Below, in pieces: positions 35,424 to 42,924 of a DNA stretch of 64,000 nucleotides. The DNA comes from Ardenticatenaceae bacterium (lineage in GTDB: Bacteria; Chloroflexota; Anaerolineae; Promineifilales; Promineifilaceae). The notes beneath the pieces were generated by a model. The model ran no database searches. It saw only the letters and a program-made list of their open reading frames with translations, and was not told the DNA's origin. The position numbers and the translations under genes were made by a program. The stretch covers positions 496,001 through 560,000 of the forward strand of contig JACKBS010000009.1 in NCBI GenBank assembly GCA_020634435.1. Direction: 5' to 3'. Within the stretch, counting starts at the first letter, position 1. Each line of letters opens with the position of its first letter.

Positions 35424-38353
35424 ACTGGCTTGAGCGAATTAAGCGCCTGCCGCCGCTGGTCTGGCTGCCCGTGCTGCTGGGCATCTTTTTTAACAAGATG
35501 GCCTTTAGCAACCTTATTTTGGCGCGCGGCGACACGTTTCTTTACTTTTATCCCTATTGGGACGCCGCCGCCGAGGCACTGCGCCACGGCCGTATCCCCC
35601 TCTGGAATCCGTACCTGTTCATGGGCGCACCCTTTTTGGCTAACAGCCAGGTCGGCTTCTTTTACCCGCTCAACTGGCCCGTCTGGCTACTGTTGCCCAC
35701 GCCGTACGCCGTTAGCGCTTCGATTTTGCTGCACCTGCTTATCGCTGGTGTGGGCGCGTATCTGGCCGGGCGGCAAACGCTGGGGCTGGGGCGATGGGGT
35801 GGATTGGTAACGGCCGTTCTCTTCGCCCTCGGTGGCTATCTCACCGCCCAGGTGGAGCACATCAACCAGCTGCAAGGGCTGGCCTGGATGCCCTGGTTTT
35901 TGTGGGTCGCCGCCCGCGTTTTTCGCAGCCGCTTGGGCAATCGCTGGGTGCTGGTGGGGCAGGGTGTATTTGGTTTTGCCCTGCTGTTTAGCCTGCAACT
36001 GCTGGCCGGGCACACCCAGACCAGCTTCATCACCGGCGTCATGCTCGTCACCTGGGGCGGGGCGCACTGGCTGGAGAAGTGGCTCCTGCGCAATTCGCCG
36101 CACGGCCTCGGACTTTCCTTTCAGTGGCGCAGATTTTATCGGCGGCTGCCCCTGGCTTTGCTGATGGGGGGGGGCGTGGCGATTTTGTTAACGGCCGTTC
36201 AGCTCCTGCCCACCTTTGAACTCATCCAACAATCCAGTCGCCAGGGCGGACTCACCTCTAACGAAGTGCTCTCATTTTCGCTGCATCCGCTGCTGCTTAA
36301 CCGGGCGCTGTTGCCGGCTTATGGCCAGTCGCTCTTCAGCGAATACGTCGCTATTTTGCCACTGACGGCGCTGCTGCTGGCCTTTTTAGCGGCGTGGCAG
36401 TGGCGGCAGTGGCGCGGTGTGGTGCCTGCTATCAGTCTGGTTTTGCTGGGCTTGCTGCTGGCGCTGGGCATCTTCAATCCGCTTAACTGGTTGCTGGCCC
36501 GCTTGCCCGGCTTCGACCTGTTTCGCGTGCCTGCCCGTTGGTTGGCGGTGTATGCCCTCGGCGTGGCCCTGCTAGCTGGGCTGGGTTGGCAAATGGTGCT
36601 GGATCGTTGGCTGGTGCGGCAGCGCGACTGGCGCAGCATTCCGCTCCGTGCCAAAGAAAATTTGTGGCATTTGGAACGGCCGTTTCGTTACGGCATCTGG
36701 CTGCTGGCTGGCCTCATCGCCTGGAACGCCCTGGCCCAAATCGCCGCCATCTTTGTGCCCACCGGCCCCGAAGCTCCGTTTGAAGGAGTGGAGCCCATTA
36801 CGCTGCTGTTCTGGCTCCTGGAAATGGTCCTGTTGGTTGGTCTCGTTCAAGGGCAACGTCTGGTTTATGCACCGGAAAATCGGTTTCGCGTCAAGTTGGA
36901 GATGCGCCAACCCGGTTCGCCCTGGCTGTTGCTGCCGCTCATGGCCGGGCTGCTCTTTTGGGGCACGCGCACCCATCCCTACAACAATCTCACCACGCCT
37001 GAAGCGTACTTCGATTTGCGTCCGCCGCTGGCGCGGTTGATTTCCGAAGACCTGTGCCTTCAGGCACAGGCTAAGGAATGCGATGTGCCGCCGGATCGGT
37101 TTTTGAGCCTGTCGGACATCTTTTTTGATGTGGGGGATCAGGCGGAAATTGACACAATTTATGGCGACCAGCTTTCGCTCGAGGCGCAGTACGATTACAC
37201 CATCGCCATCAAGCAGAAGGAGATTATCGGTCCGAACCTGCCGTTGAGTTTTGGTCTGGCGGCGGTGGATGGCTTTGATGGCGGCATTTTGCCATTAAAT
37301 TCGTATAGCCAATTTGTGCAGCTTGTGTTGCCTGACGGAACGCGGACCACAGACGGCCGTCTTCGCGAGCATCTTACGGCCGTTCCCCCCGACACTTGGC
37401 TTGATCTCACCAACAGCCGTTACATCATCACCGACAAAGTGGGCGATGTCTGGCAGCAGGTGGGCTATGGCATGACGGCCTTCTTCGACCTGGAATTCCC
37501 CGTGGCGCTGGGGCCGGGCGAGTCGCTGGAAATTGCCTACATGCCAGGATTCTTGTCCACGGCGTTCGCTTTCGTTTCTGAAGGTGAACCTGGTTCGGTA
37601 TGGGTTGAAACGACGACTGGTGATAGATGGGAACAGCCTGCGTTTGCGGTCGGCAGCGGCGTGGTCCGGGTTGGCTGGCCCGTTTCATCCATGCGGCATC
37701 TGCTAGGCGAAGCGGTGCCAACGCGCCTGGTTTTGCACGGCCCTGAGGATGGTGTCTGGCAAATTTTTGGCGCGACGTTGATCAATGAAAATGAAGGCAC
37801 TTTCCAGCCATTGACGCTGGGCAATTACCGGCTCATTCATTCTGGCGATGTAAAAATCTACGAGAATCTGGACGTGTTGCCGCGTGCCTTTTTGCTCTCA
37901 AACTGGACTTGGCAGCCGGACGAAACGGCCGTTCTGCAAACTCTCCAGCAGCCTGAGTTTTCCGTGAGAGAAACGGCCGTTCTGCTCGGCAGTGGCGAAA
38001 ATCAAGCAGGGACGTCTGCTCTAAGAAGTGCGGCCCAAATCGTGACGTACACGCCGGAGCAGGTGGTGGTGCTAACCAGCAGCAGTGATTCCCAGCTACT
38101 CATGCTGACGGATGCCAATTACCCTGGCTGGCAGGTCACCGTAGATGGCGCACCGGCTGAGTTGATCCAGGCAGATGGCTTGTTTCGCGGCGTGCAGTTG
38201 CCGGCCGGTGATCACGAGGTTGTTTTCACCTTTGCCCCGCGGAGCTTCCAGTTGGGCCGGATGATTACGGCCGTTGGTCTCATCCTGCTTGTTTTGTTGG
38301 GGCTGGGGCTGCTCGTGATGCACCGTTTCGATGGCCGCAGCATTGAGCGCTGA
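35420..38353 (+). CDS. YfhO-family membrane protein
   Basis: A 977-residue protein: about twelve to thirteen membrane helices (residues 1-520), a large extracellular beta-rich part (about 540-940) and a final helix near 950-970. The N-terminal LARGDTFLYFYPYW ... GRIPLWNPYLFMGAPFLANSQ is characteristic of YfhO, a GT-C-like family linked to glycosylation of surface polymers. The GTG start overlaps the GT39 stop, and AGGAG precedes it. An in-frame palindrome (37051-37070) lies in the extracellular part. Confidence 0.92.
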   Translation: MNWLERIKRLPPLVWLPVLLGIFFNKMAFSNLILARGDTFLYFYPYWDAAAEALRHGRIPLWNPYLFMGAPFLANSQVGFFYPLNWPVWLLLPTPYAVSASILLHLLIAGVGAYLAGRQTLGLGRWGGLVTAVLFALGGYLTAQVEHINQLQGLAWMPWFLWVAARVFRSRLGNRWVLVGQGVFGFALLFSLQLLAGHTQTSFITGVMLVTWGGAHWLEKWLLRNSPHGLGLSFQWRRFYRRLPLALLMGGGVAILLTAVQLLPTFELIQQSSRQGGLTSNEVLSFSLHPLLLNRALLPAYGQSLFSEYVAILPLTALLLAFLAAWQWRQWRGVVPAISLVLLGLLLALGIFNPLNWLLARLPGFDLFRVPARWLAVYALGVALLAGLGWQMVLDRWLVRQRDWRSIPLRAKENLWHLERPFRYGIWLLAGLIAWNALAQIAAIFVPTGPEAPFEGVEPITLLFWLLEMVLLVGLVQGQRLVYAPENRFRVKLEMRQPGSPWLLLPLMAGLLFWGTRTHPYNNLTTPEAYFDLRPPLARLISEDLCLQAQAKECDVPPDRFLSLSDIFFDVGDQAEIDTIYGDQLSLEAQYDYTIAIKQKEIIGPNLPLSFGLAAVDGFDGGILPLNSYSQFVQLVLPDGTRTTDGRLREHLTAVPPDTWLDLTNSRYIITDKVGDVWQQVGYGMTAFFDLEFPVALGPGESLEIAYMPGFLSTAFAFVSEGEPGSVWVETTTGDRWEQPAFAVGSGVVRVGWPVSSMRHLLGEAVPTRLVLHGPEDGVWQIFGATLINENEGTFQPLTLGNYRLIHSGDVKIYENLDVLPRAFLLSNWTWQPDETAVLQTLQQPEFSVRETAVLLGSGENQAGTSALRSAAQIVTYTPEQVVVLTSSSDSQLLMLTDANYPGWQVTVDGAPAELIQADGLFRGVQLPAGDHEVVFTFAPRSFQLGRMITAVGLILLVLLGLGLLVMHRFDGRSIER
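37051..37070. repeat. 20-base palindrome CCTGTGCCTT/CAGGCACAGG inside yfhO-like gene
   Basis: A near-perfect palindrome is translated in frame as the hydrophilic stretch EDLCLQAQAKE. It resembles the other short palindromic inserts of the window. Confidence 0.65.
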
Positions 38354-38414
38354 TTGCACGTAGTTTGGTGACAGCATTTGGAAGTGCCTGTCACCCTTCG
38401 CAAAAGGATTGCCA

Positions 38415-39221
38415 ATGGAAATTTTCTCTCGCCCTAAATTGGGCGTGGCTCTTTGGACATTAGGAGTGATGCCCCTGGCTGAATCTGCCCCACTGGTTGC
38501 TGAGATGCAGTACGATGGTGTCGTTTTGCCGTTTGCCCACATTGATTTGCCAAACGGTGCGGCGCAAATTTTGCAGGAAAATGCGCTCACTTGCTTTGCT
38601 GTAACGCCTAACCCCGTAGATTTGGTGCATCCCAATACGGCCGTTCGCCAACTCGCCATCGACCATGTGCAAGAAGTGATAGAAACGGCCGTTGCGCTCC
38701 ATGCGCCAACTGTCACGCTGCGCAATTTACCGGGCCGTATCTATCCCGTAGGCAGCAAAGAAGAGGAGATGGAATGGTATGCAACGGCCGTATCTCATCT
38801 AGCCATCTTTGCCGCTGACCGAAACATTCGGCTGGCAATTGAGGTAGTCAACCGGTACGAAAGCTTTTTGTGTACAAAAACGGTCGAAGCGCTGGCACTG
38901 CTTGAGCAACTTAACCAACCCAATCTTGGCCTTGCCCTCAGCGCGTTCCACATGAACATTGAAGAGCAAGATGCTGCGGCCACGATGCGCAGTGCGGGCG
39001 ACAAGCTCTTCCTCTTCTACATGGCCGACTCCAACCGTCAGGCAATTGGCCGGGGTCACCTAAAGCTGGGGCTGCACCTTTGGGCGTTAGAAGGTCTGCC
39101 CGACGTACCCGTCATTTTGGAGTGCCTACCGCCTGGGGTTGATCCGTTTGGCGCGGGGGTGGGGGAGGACGGCCGTAACACGGTTCTCACCTACCTAAAA
39201 GAATCGCGAACGTGGTTCTAG
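38415..39221 (+). CDS. Sugar phosphate isomerase/epimerase-like TIM-barrel protein
   Basis: 268 residues from ATG 38415 (TTG at 38409 is less likely). The AP-endonuclease-2/xylose-isomerase-like barrel is seen in LRNLPGRIYPVGSKEEEMEW, LAIEVVNRYESFLC and LGLALSAFHMNIEEQD, which matches the D-psicose/D-tagatose 3-epimerase group with Glu and His metal ligands. The last expected ligand region is HLKLGLHLW and ILECLPP. A cytoplasmic ketose epimerase or related isomerase is likely; the substrate is unknown. Confidence 0.82.
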   Translation: MEIFSRPKLGVALWTLGVMPLAESAPLVAEMQYDGVVLPFAHIDLPNGAAQILQENALTCFAVTPNPVDLVHPNTAVRQLAIDHVQEVIETAVALHAPTVTLRNLPGRIYPVGSKEEEMEWYATAVSHLAIFAADRNIRLAIEVVNRYESFLCTKTVEALALLEQLNQPNLGLALSAFHMNIEEQDAAATMRSAGDKLFLFYMADSNRQAIGRGHLKLGLHLWALEGLPDVPVILECLPPGVDPFGAGVGEDGRNTVLTYLKESRTWF

Positions 39222-39237
39222 AAGTTAACATAATGTT

Positions 39238-39265
39238 TTGTCATCTTTTTTCACAGAGGTATAAT
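39238..39265 (+). promoter_or_regulatory. Promoter upstream of the inositol-phosphate synthase gene
   Basis: TTGTCA (39238-39243), 16 bases, TATAAT (39260-39265). It leaves a leader of about 165 bases before the ATG. Confidence 0.75.
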
Positions 39266-39439
39266 CGCCTGCTGGAAACATTTCATTCATCAATCAATCG
39301 GGCTATTTCAAAATCGAGAGCCTGACACGCTGAGCCAGGGTTTTGTGCTCACCCAGATTCAACATCTGCTTGATCGGCACCCATTCATTGCTTTGCATGC
39401 CTACTCCCGACAGCAACGGCCCAAAAGTTAGGAGAAAAA

Positions 39440-40522
39440 ATGTCAGAAAGAAAAAAAGTGCGCGTAGCCATTATCGGCGTGGGTAACTGTGCCTCATCAC
39501 TGGTTCAAGGCGTTCAATATTACAAAGATGCTGCCGACGATGCGGCAATTCCTGGACTAATGCACGCCACGGTTGGTGGCTACCATGTGCGCGATATTGA
39601 GTTTTCGGCCGCCTTCGATGTGGTGCAGGGCAAGGTGGGCAAAGATTTAAGCGAAGCGATTTGGGCACATCCCAACAACACGATTAAGTTCTCTGATGTG
39701 CCATACCTCAATGTGCCCGTATCTCGCGGTATGACCCACGATGGTCTGGGCAAGTACGTCAAAACTGTCGTAGAAAAGGCACCTGGCCCGACGGACAACA
39801 TCGTTAAAATTCTCAAAGATACCGGCACAGATGTGATTGTGAACTTTATGCCTGTTGGTTCAGAGATGGCCACCAAGTGGTATGTTGAGCAGGCCTTGGA
39901 AGCAGGCTGTGCGTTTGTGAATGGCATCCCCGTCTTCATTGCCAGCTCCGAATATTGGAGTAAGCGGTTTGCGGAGCGGGGCATCCCCATCGTTGGCGAT
40001 GACATCAAAAGCCAGGTTGGGGCCACGATTACCCACCGCGTGCTGACCAATCTGTTTAACGATCGGGGCATTCACCTGGATCGCACGTACCAGCTCAACT
40101 TTGGCGGTAACATGGATTTCTACAACATGTTGGAACGTGAACGGCTGGAGTCCAAGAAAATCTCCAAGACCGGTGCCGTTACCAGCCAATTGCCGTACGA
40201 TCTGGGAGCTGAAAATGTGCACGTTGGTCCTAGCGACTACGTTCCGTGGCTCACCGACCGTAAATGGTGCCACATCCGCATGGAAGGCCGCGCTTTTGGT
40301 AATGTACCGCTCAATCTGGAACTCAAGCTGGAAGTGTGGGATTCACCCAATTCCGCTGGCGTGATGATTGATGCCGTGCGCTGCGCTAAGCTGGCTCTAG
40401 ATCGCGGCATTGGCGGCCCGCTGATTGCCCCATCGTCTTACTTCATGAAGACGCCGCCAGAACAGTTTACTGACGACGAAGCACGCAAGCTCACCGAAGC
40501 ATACATCGCTGGCGAACTGTAG
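39440..40522 (+). CDS. ino1: myo-Inositol-1-phosphate synthase
   Basis: 360 residues. Converts glucose 6-phosphate to inositol 1-phosphate with bound NAD. The Rossmann motif VAIIGVGNCASSLVQG at the start and the core VNFMPVGSEMATKWY, DDIKSQVGATITHR and LNFGGNMDFYNM are those of the prokaryotic short form. RBS GGAG. Inositol phosphate in such bacteria is used for inositol phospholipids, phosphate esters of osmolytes or mycothiol-like thiols; none is encoded here. Confidence 0.96.
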   Translation: MSERKKVRVAIIGVGNCASSLVQGVQYYKDAADDAAIPGLMHATVGGYHVRDIEFSAAFDVVQGKVGKDLSEAIWAHPNNTIKFSDVPYLNVPVSRGMTHDGLGKYVKTVVEKAPGPTDNIVKILKDTGTDVIVNFMPVGSEMATKWYVEQALEAGCAFVNGIPVFIASSEYWSKRFAERGIPIVGDDIKSQVGATITHRVLTNLFNDRGIHLDRTYQLNFGGNMDFYNMLERERLESKKISKTGAVTSQLPYDLGAENVHVGPSDYVPWLTDRKWCHIRMEGRAFGNVPLNLELKLEVWDSPNSAGVMIDAVRCAKLALDRGIGGPLIAPSSYFMKTPPEQFTDDEARKLTEAYIAGEL

Positions 40523-40572
40523 AGACGCTGCCTTGTAACATCTTGGCTGCAATAGTGACGCAAAAATTAGCC

Positions 40573-40601
40573 TTGACGCTCAAAACAACCTATGTTATAG
40601 T
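40573..40601 (+). promoter_or_regulatory. Promoter of the leader peptide/ABC exporter unit
   Basis: TTGACG (40573-40578), 17 bases, TATAGT (40596-40601). One of the best promoters of the window, 46 bases before a small open reading frame with an ideal RBS. Confidence 0.8.
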
Positions 40602-40647
40602 GCCGAGGCTTGAAATATTAGCAAAATCTTAAAGGAGATAGGCGCAA

Positions 40648-40746
40648 ATGCACACATTGTTCTTCGATAGCAGCATCAACAAATTCCGTAACGCCGCTGG
40701 TGGATACGGAAATCTTTGCGCCTGTGACCGGGTACGCCATTTGTGA
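40648..40746 (+). CDS. 32-residue leader peptide (candidate attenuator uORF)
   Basis: ATG at 40648 follows AAAGGAGA with nine-base spacing, one of the best ribosome sites in the window. The peptide is 32 residues, starts MHTLFFDSSINKF and ends GGYGNLCACDRVRHL, with stop TGA at 40744. It has no signal peptide and no run of one amino acid. The last codons (40718-40730) are complementary to the 5' arm of the terminator downstream, so ribosome position could decide whether transcription goes on. A secreted or modified peptide is the alternative, since two Cys lie near the end, but no maturation gene is nearby. Confidence 0.7.
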   Translation: MHTLFFDSSINKFRNAAGGYGNLCACDRVRHL

Positions 40747-40810
40747 TAAATTTCACAAATAAGAGCTGATTCTGACGGTCACGGCGCTCACAAGCCCGTG
40801 ACCGTTTTTT
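40718..40810 (+). promoter_or_regulatory. Attenuator: antiterminator and terminator 1
   Basis: Terminator 1: arms ACGGTCACGG (40775-40784) and CCGTGACCGT (40796-40805) followed by six T. Competing structure: GCGCCTGTGACCG (40718-40730), inside the leader reading frame, can pair with CGGTCACGGCGC (40776-40787), 12 pairs with one bulged T, which uses up the 5' arm of the terminator. A third small hairpin (arms ATTTGTGA 40739-40746 and TCACAAAT 40753-40760) covers the stop codon of the uORF. Confidence 0.7.
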
Positions 40811-40819
40811 GTTTTTGAG

Positions 40820-40850
40820 AACGCCACGGGTACGCCTGGTGGCGTTTTTT
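40820..40850 (+). terminator. Terminator 2 of the leader region
   Basis: Arms AACGCCAC (40820-40827) and GTGGCGTT (40839-40846) with six T. It is a second, independent intrinsic terminator before the ABC genes. I see no antiterminator for this one. From 40851 to the ABC start at 41010 nothing else was recognised. Confidence 0.85.
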
Positions 40851-41009
40851 GTTGCTCTGACCTCCTGAAAAACGTCCGTAAACGGGGCGATTTAGATTGG
40901 CAGTTTTGGGAGGTTTAATACCGGACAAAGGGTGTCAACAATCGTTGATATCCTGTAACAAACAAGGGGGGTGGCCACTGGTCGCTCCGCGAAAAATGTG
41001 GAAATTATC

Positions 41010-42866
41010 ATGAGTATAGAAACGTTTGACCTAAAAGAAACGGTTGTAGAGAACAAATTTGTGGGCCTGTGGCGATTGCTAAAAGGCTATCAGTTTGTCT
41101 ATTTTGTCGCCATCGTGAGTATCGGGGTGGCGGCGCTGGCGCAGACCGGTATTTATTACTTCTTGGGCTACTTTGTGGACAAGATTTTACCGGCTGACAA
41201 CATGCTTCAACTGCTGCCCTGGGTTGCTTTGGGCTTTATTGCCCTGGCAATGTTGCAGGGGTTGTTTACTTTTGTTGGCGGCCGTTTGGCTGCCAAAGTG
41301 TCTGAGAAAGCGGTGCTGCGCATTCGCAACTTCTTGTATGACCACATCCAGCGGCTGTCCTTTACTTACCATGACAATATGCAAACAGGTGAACTGCTAC
41401 AGCGTGCCACTTCTGATGTAGATGCGGTGCGCAAGTTGTTTGCTGAGCAAGCGGTGGGAATCGGCCGTATTGTGTTGTTGTTTGTGGTGAACTTCATTGC
41501 GTTGTTAACACTTGATGTCAAGCTGGCCTTTCTGTCGGTAGCGATTATTCCAATCGTGCTGGTCATTTCCTACTATTTCTTTGTGAAGGTAGGTGAGGCT
41601 TATGAGCACTTTCAAGAGCAGGAAGCAACGCTGTCTAACCGGCTGCAAGAGAATCTGGCTGGGGTGCGTGTGGTGAAGGCTTTTGCCCGCCAATCGTTTG
41701 AGAAGGATATGTTTGAGGGTGAAAACATGGAAAAGTACCGTCGTGGGCGTCGTTTGACAACCATGCACGCGCTGTTCTGGCCCTCGACCGATCTCTTGAG
41801 CGGGGCGCAGATGCTGCTGGGCTACTATGTCGGCGCGCGTATGGCGATTGATGGTTTGATCACTCCTGGCGAGTACATCGCGTATGTGGGCTTTGTTGCG
41901 CAAATCATCTGGCCGATTCGGAACTTGGGGCGTTTGATTGCCGATGTTTCGACGGGGTTGGTGTCTTACGGCCGTATTCTGCAAATTGTGCGGCAGGAAC
42001 AAGAACCTATCACCATTGGCGCACATCGGCCAGAGCAGGCCGTACGCGGTGCGGTGCGTTTTGAAGACGTTGGGTTTACCTACGAAGGTGAAGACGACCA
42101 GGTGCTGCACCACATTTCCTTTGACGTGGCGCCAGGTCAGGTGGTTGCCCTGTTGGGCGGTACGGGTTCGGGCAAAACGTCGTTGGTGAATTTGTTGCCG
42201 CGGTTTTACGAATATACCTACGGCCGTATTCTCCTCGATGACGTGGAGCTAAAGGATTATCCGCGTGACTACTTGCGCCAGCAGATCGGTATCGTGATGC
42301 AGGAACCATTCCTCTTTTCGCTGACGATTCGCGAGAACATCACCTATGGGGTGACGCGCGAAGTGAGTGAGGCGGAGATCGAAACGGCCGCTCGCGCCGC
42401 TGCGGTGCACGATGTCATCTTGTCGTTCCCCCATGGCTACGACACGATGGTGGGTGAACGGGGCGTGACGCTTTCCGGTGGGCAGAAGCAGCGTGTAACG
42501 CTGGCCCGTACTTTTCTGCGCAATCCGCGCCTGCTGATTCTGGACGACGCTACCTCTTCGGTGGATACCGAGACAGAAGCGGAAATCCGAGCGGCGCTGG
42601 ACCGGCTGATGGAATCACGAACGACCTTCCTGATTGCCCATCGTATCCAGAGCGTGATGAATGCCGACCTGGTGCTGGTGTTGGAAAACGGCCGTATCGT
42701 GCAGCGTGGCACCCACGACACCCTGGTGAATGTGCCCGGTACCTACCAACGCATCTACGATTTGCAATCGCGCATCGAGGATGAGTTGGAAGCGGATTTG
42801 TCCACCGTGACGGTGACCAACGAGCATGCGAATGGTTACCACAAGCTGCCTCAGGCGGGCGACTAA
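41010..42866 (+). CDS. Half-ABC exporter subunit with degenerate Walker B (Asp for Glu)
   Basis: 618 residues from ATG 41010 (GTG at 40971 next to an AAGGGGG stretch is the other option). A six-helix exporter domain (about 35-330) is fused to an ATPase: Walker A GGTGSGKTS near residue 391, Q-loop IVMQEPF, signature LSGGQKQR, Walker B LLILDDATSSVD and H-loop AHR. The residue after the Walker B Asp is Asp, not the catalytic Glu, which marks a degenerate ATP site. It forms a heterodimer with the next gene, as in BmrCD, LmrCD or TM287/288. Likely role: multidrug or lipid export. Confidence 0.92.
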   Translation: MSIETFDLKETVVENKFVGLWRLLKGYQFVYFVAIVSIGVAALAQTGIYYFLGYFVDKILPADNMLQLLPWVALGFIALAMLQGLFTFVGGRLAAKVSEKAVLRIRNFLYDHIQRLSFTYHDNMQTGELLQRATSDVDAVRKLFAEQAVGIGRIVLLFVVNFIALLTLDVKLAFLSVAIIPIVLVISYYFFVKVGEAYEHFQEQEATLSNRLQENLAGVRVVKAFARQSFEKDMFEGENMEKYRRGRRLTTMHALFWPSTDLLSGAQMLLGYYVGARMAIDGLITPGEYIAYVGFVAQIIWPIRNLGRLIADVSTGLVSYGRILQIVRQEQEPITIGAHRPEQAVRGAVRFEDVGFTYEGEDDQVLHHISFDVAPGQVVALLGGTGSGKTSLVNLLPRFYEYTYGRILLDDVELKDYPRDYLRQQIGIVMQEPFLFSLTIRENITYGVTREVSEAEIETAARAAAVHDVILSFPHGYDTMVGERGVTLSGGQKQRVTLARTFLRNPRLLILDDATSSVDTETEAEIRAALDRLMESRTTFLIAHRIQSVMNADLVLVLENGRIVQRGTHDTLVNVPGTYQRIYDLQSRIEDELEADLSTVTVTNEHANGYHKLPQAGD

Positions 42867-42875
42867 AAATGGTGC

Positions 42876-42904
42876 GTAGAGGCGTTGCCTGGCAACGTCT
42901 CTAC
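42876..42904. repeat. Palindrome GTAGAGGCGTTGCC/GGCAACGTCTCTAC between the ABC genes
   Basis: A 14-base inverted repeat with a 1-3 base loop lies in the 58-base gap. It may cap or process the bicistronic message. No T-tract. Confidence 0.7.
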
Positions 42905-42924
42905 CACACAAAACGAGAAATCTA

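Noticed and set aside
40648..40746. Leader peptide as a modified secreted peptide (RiPP)
   Set aside because: No maturation enzyme or leader cleavage motif nearby, while the RNA structure gives a better explanation. Not excluded.
40971..41009. GTG start for the first ABC subunit
   Set aside because: The G-rich stretch is too close to the GTG to act as RBS; the extra 13 residues do not look like an exporter N-terminus. Kept as an alternative.
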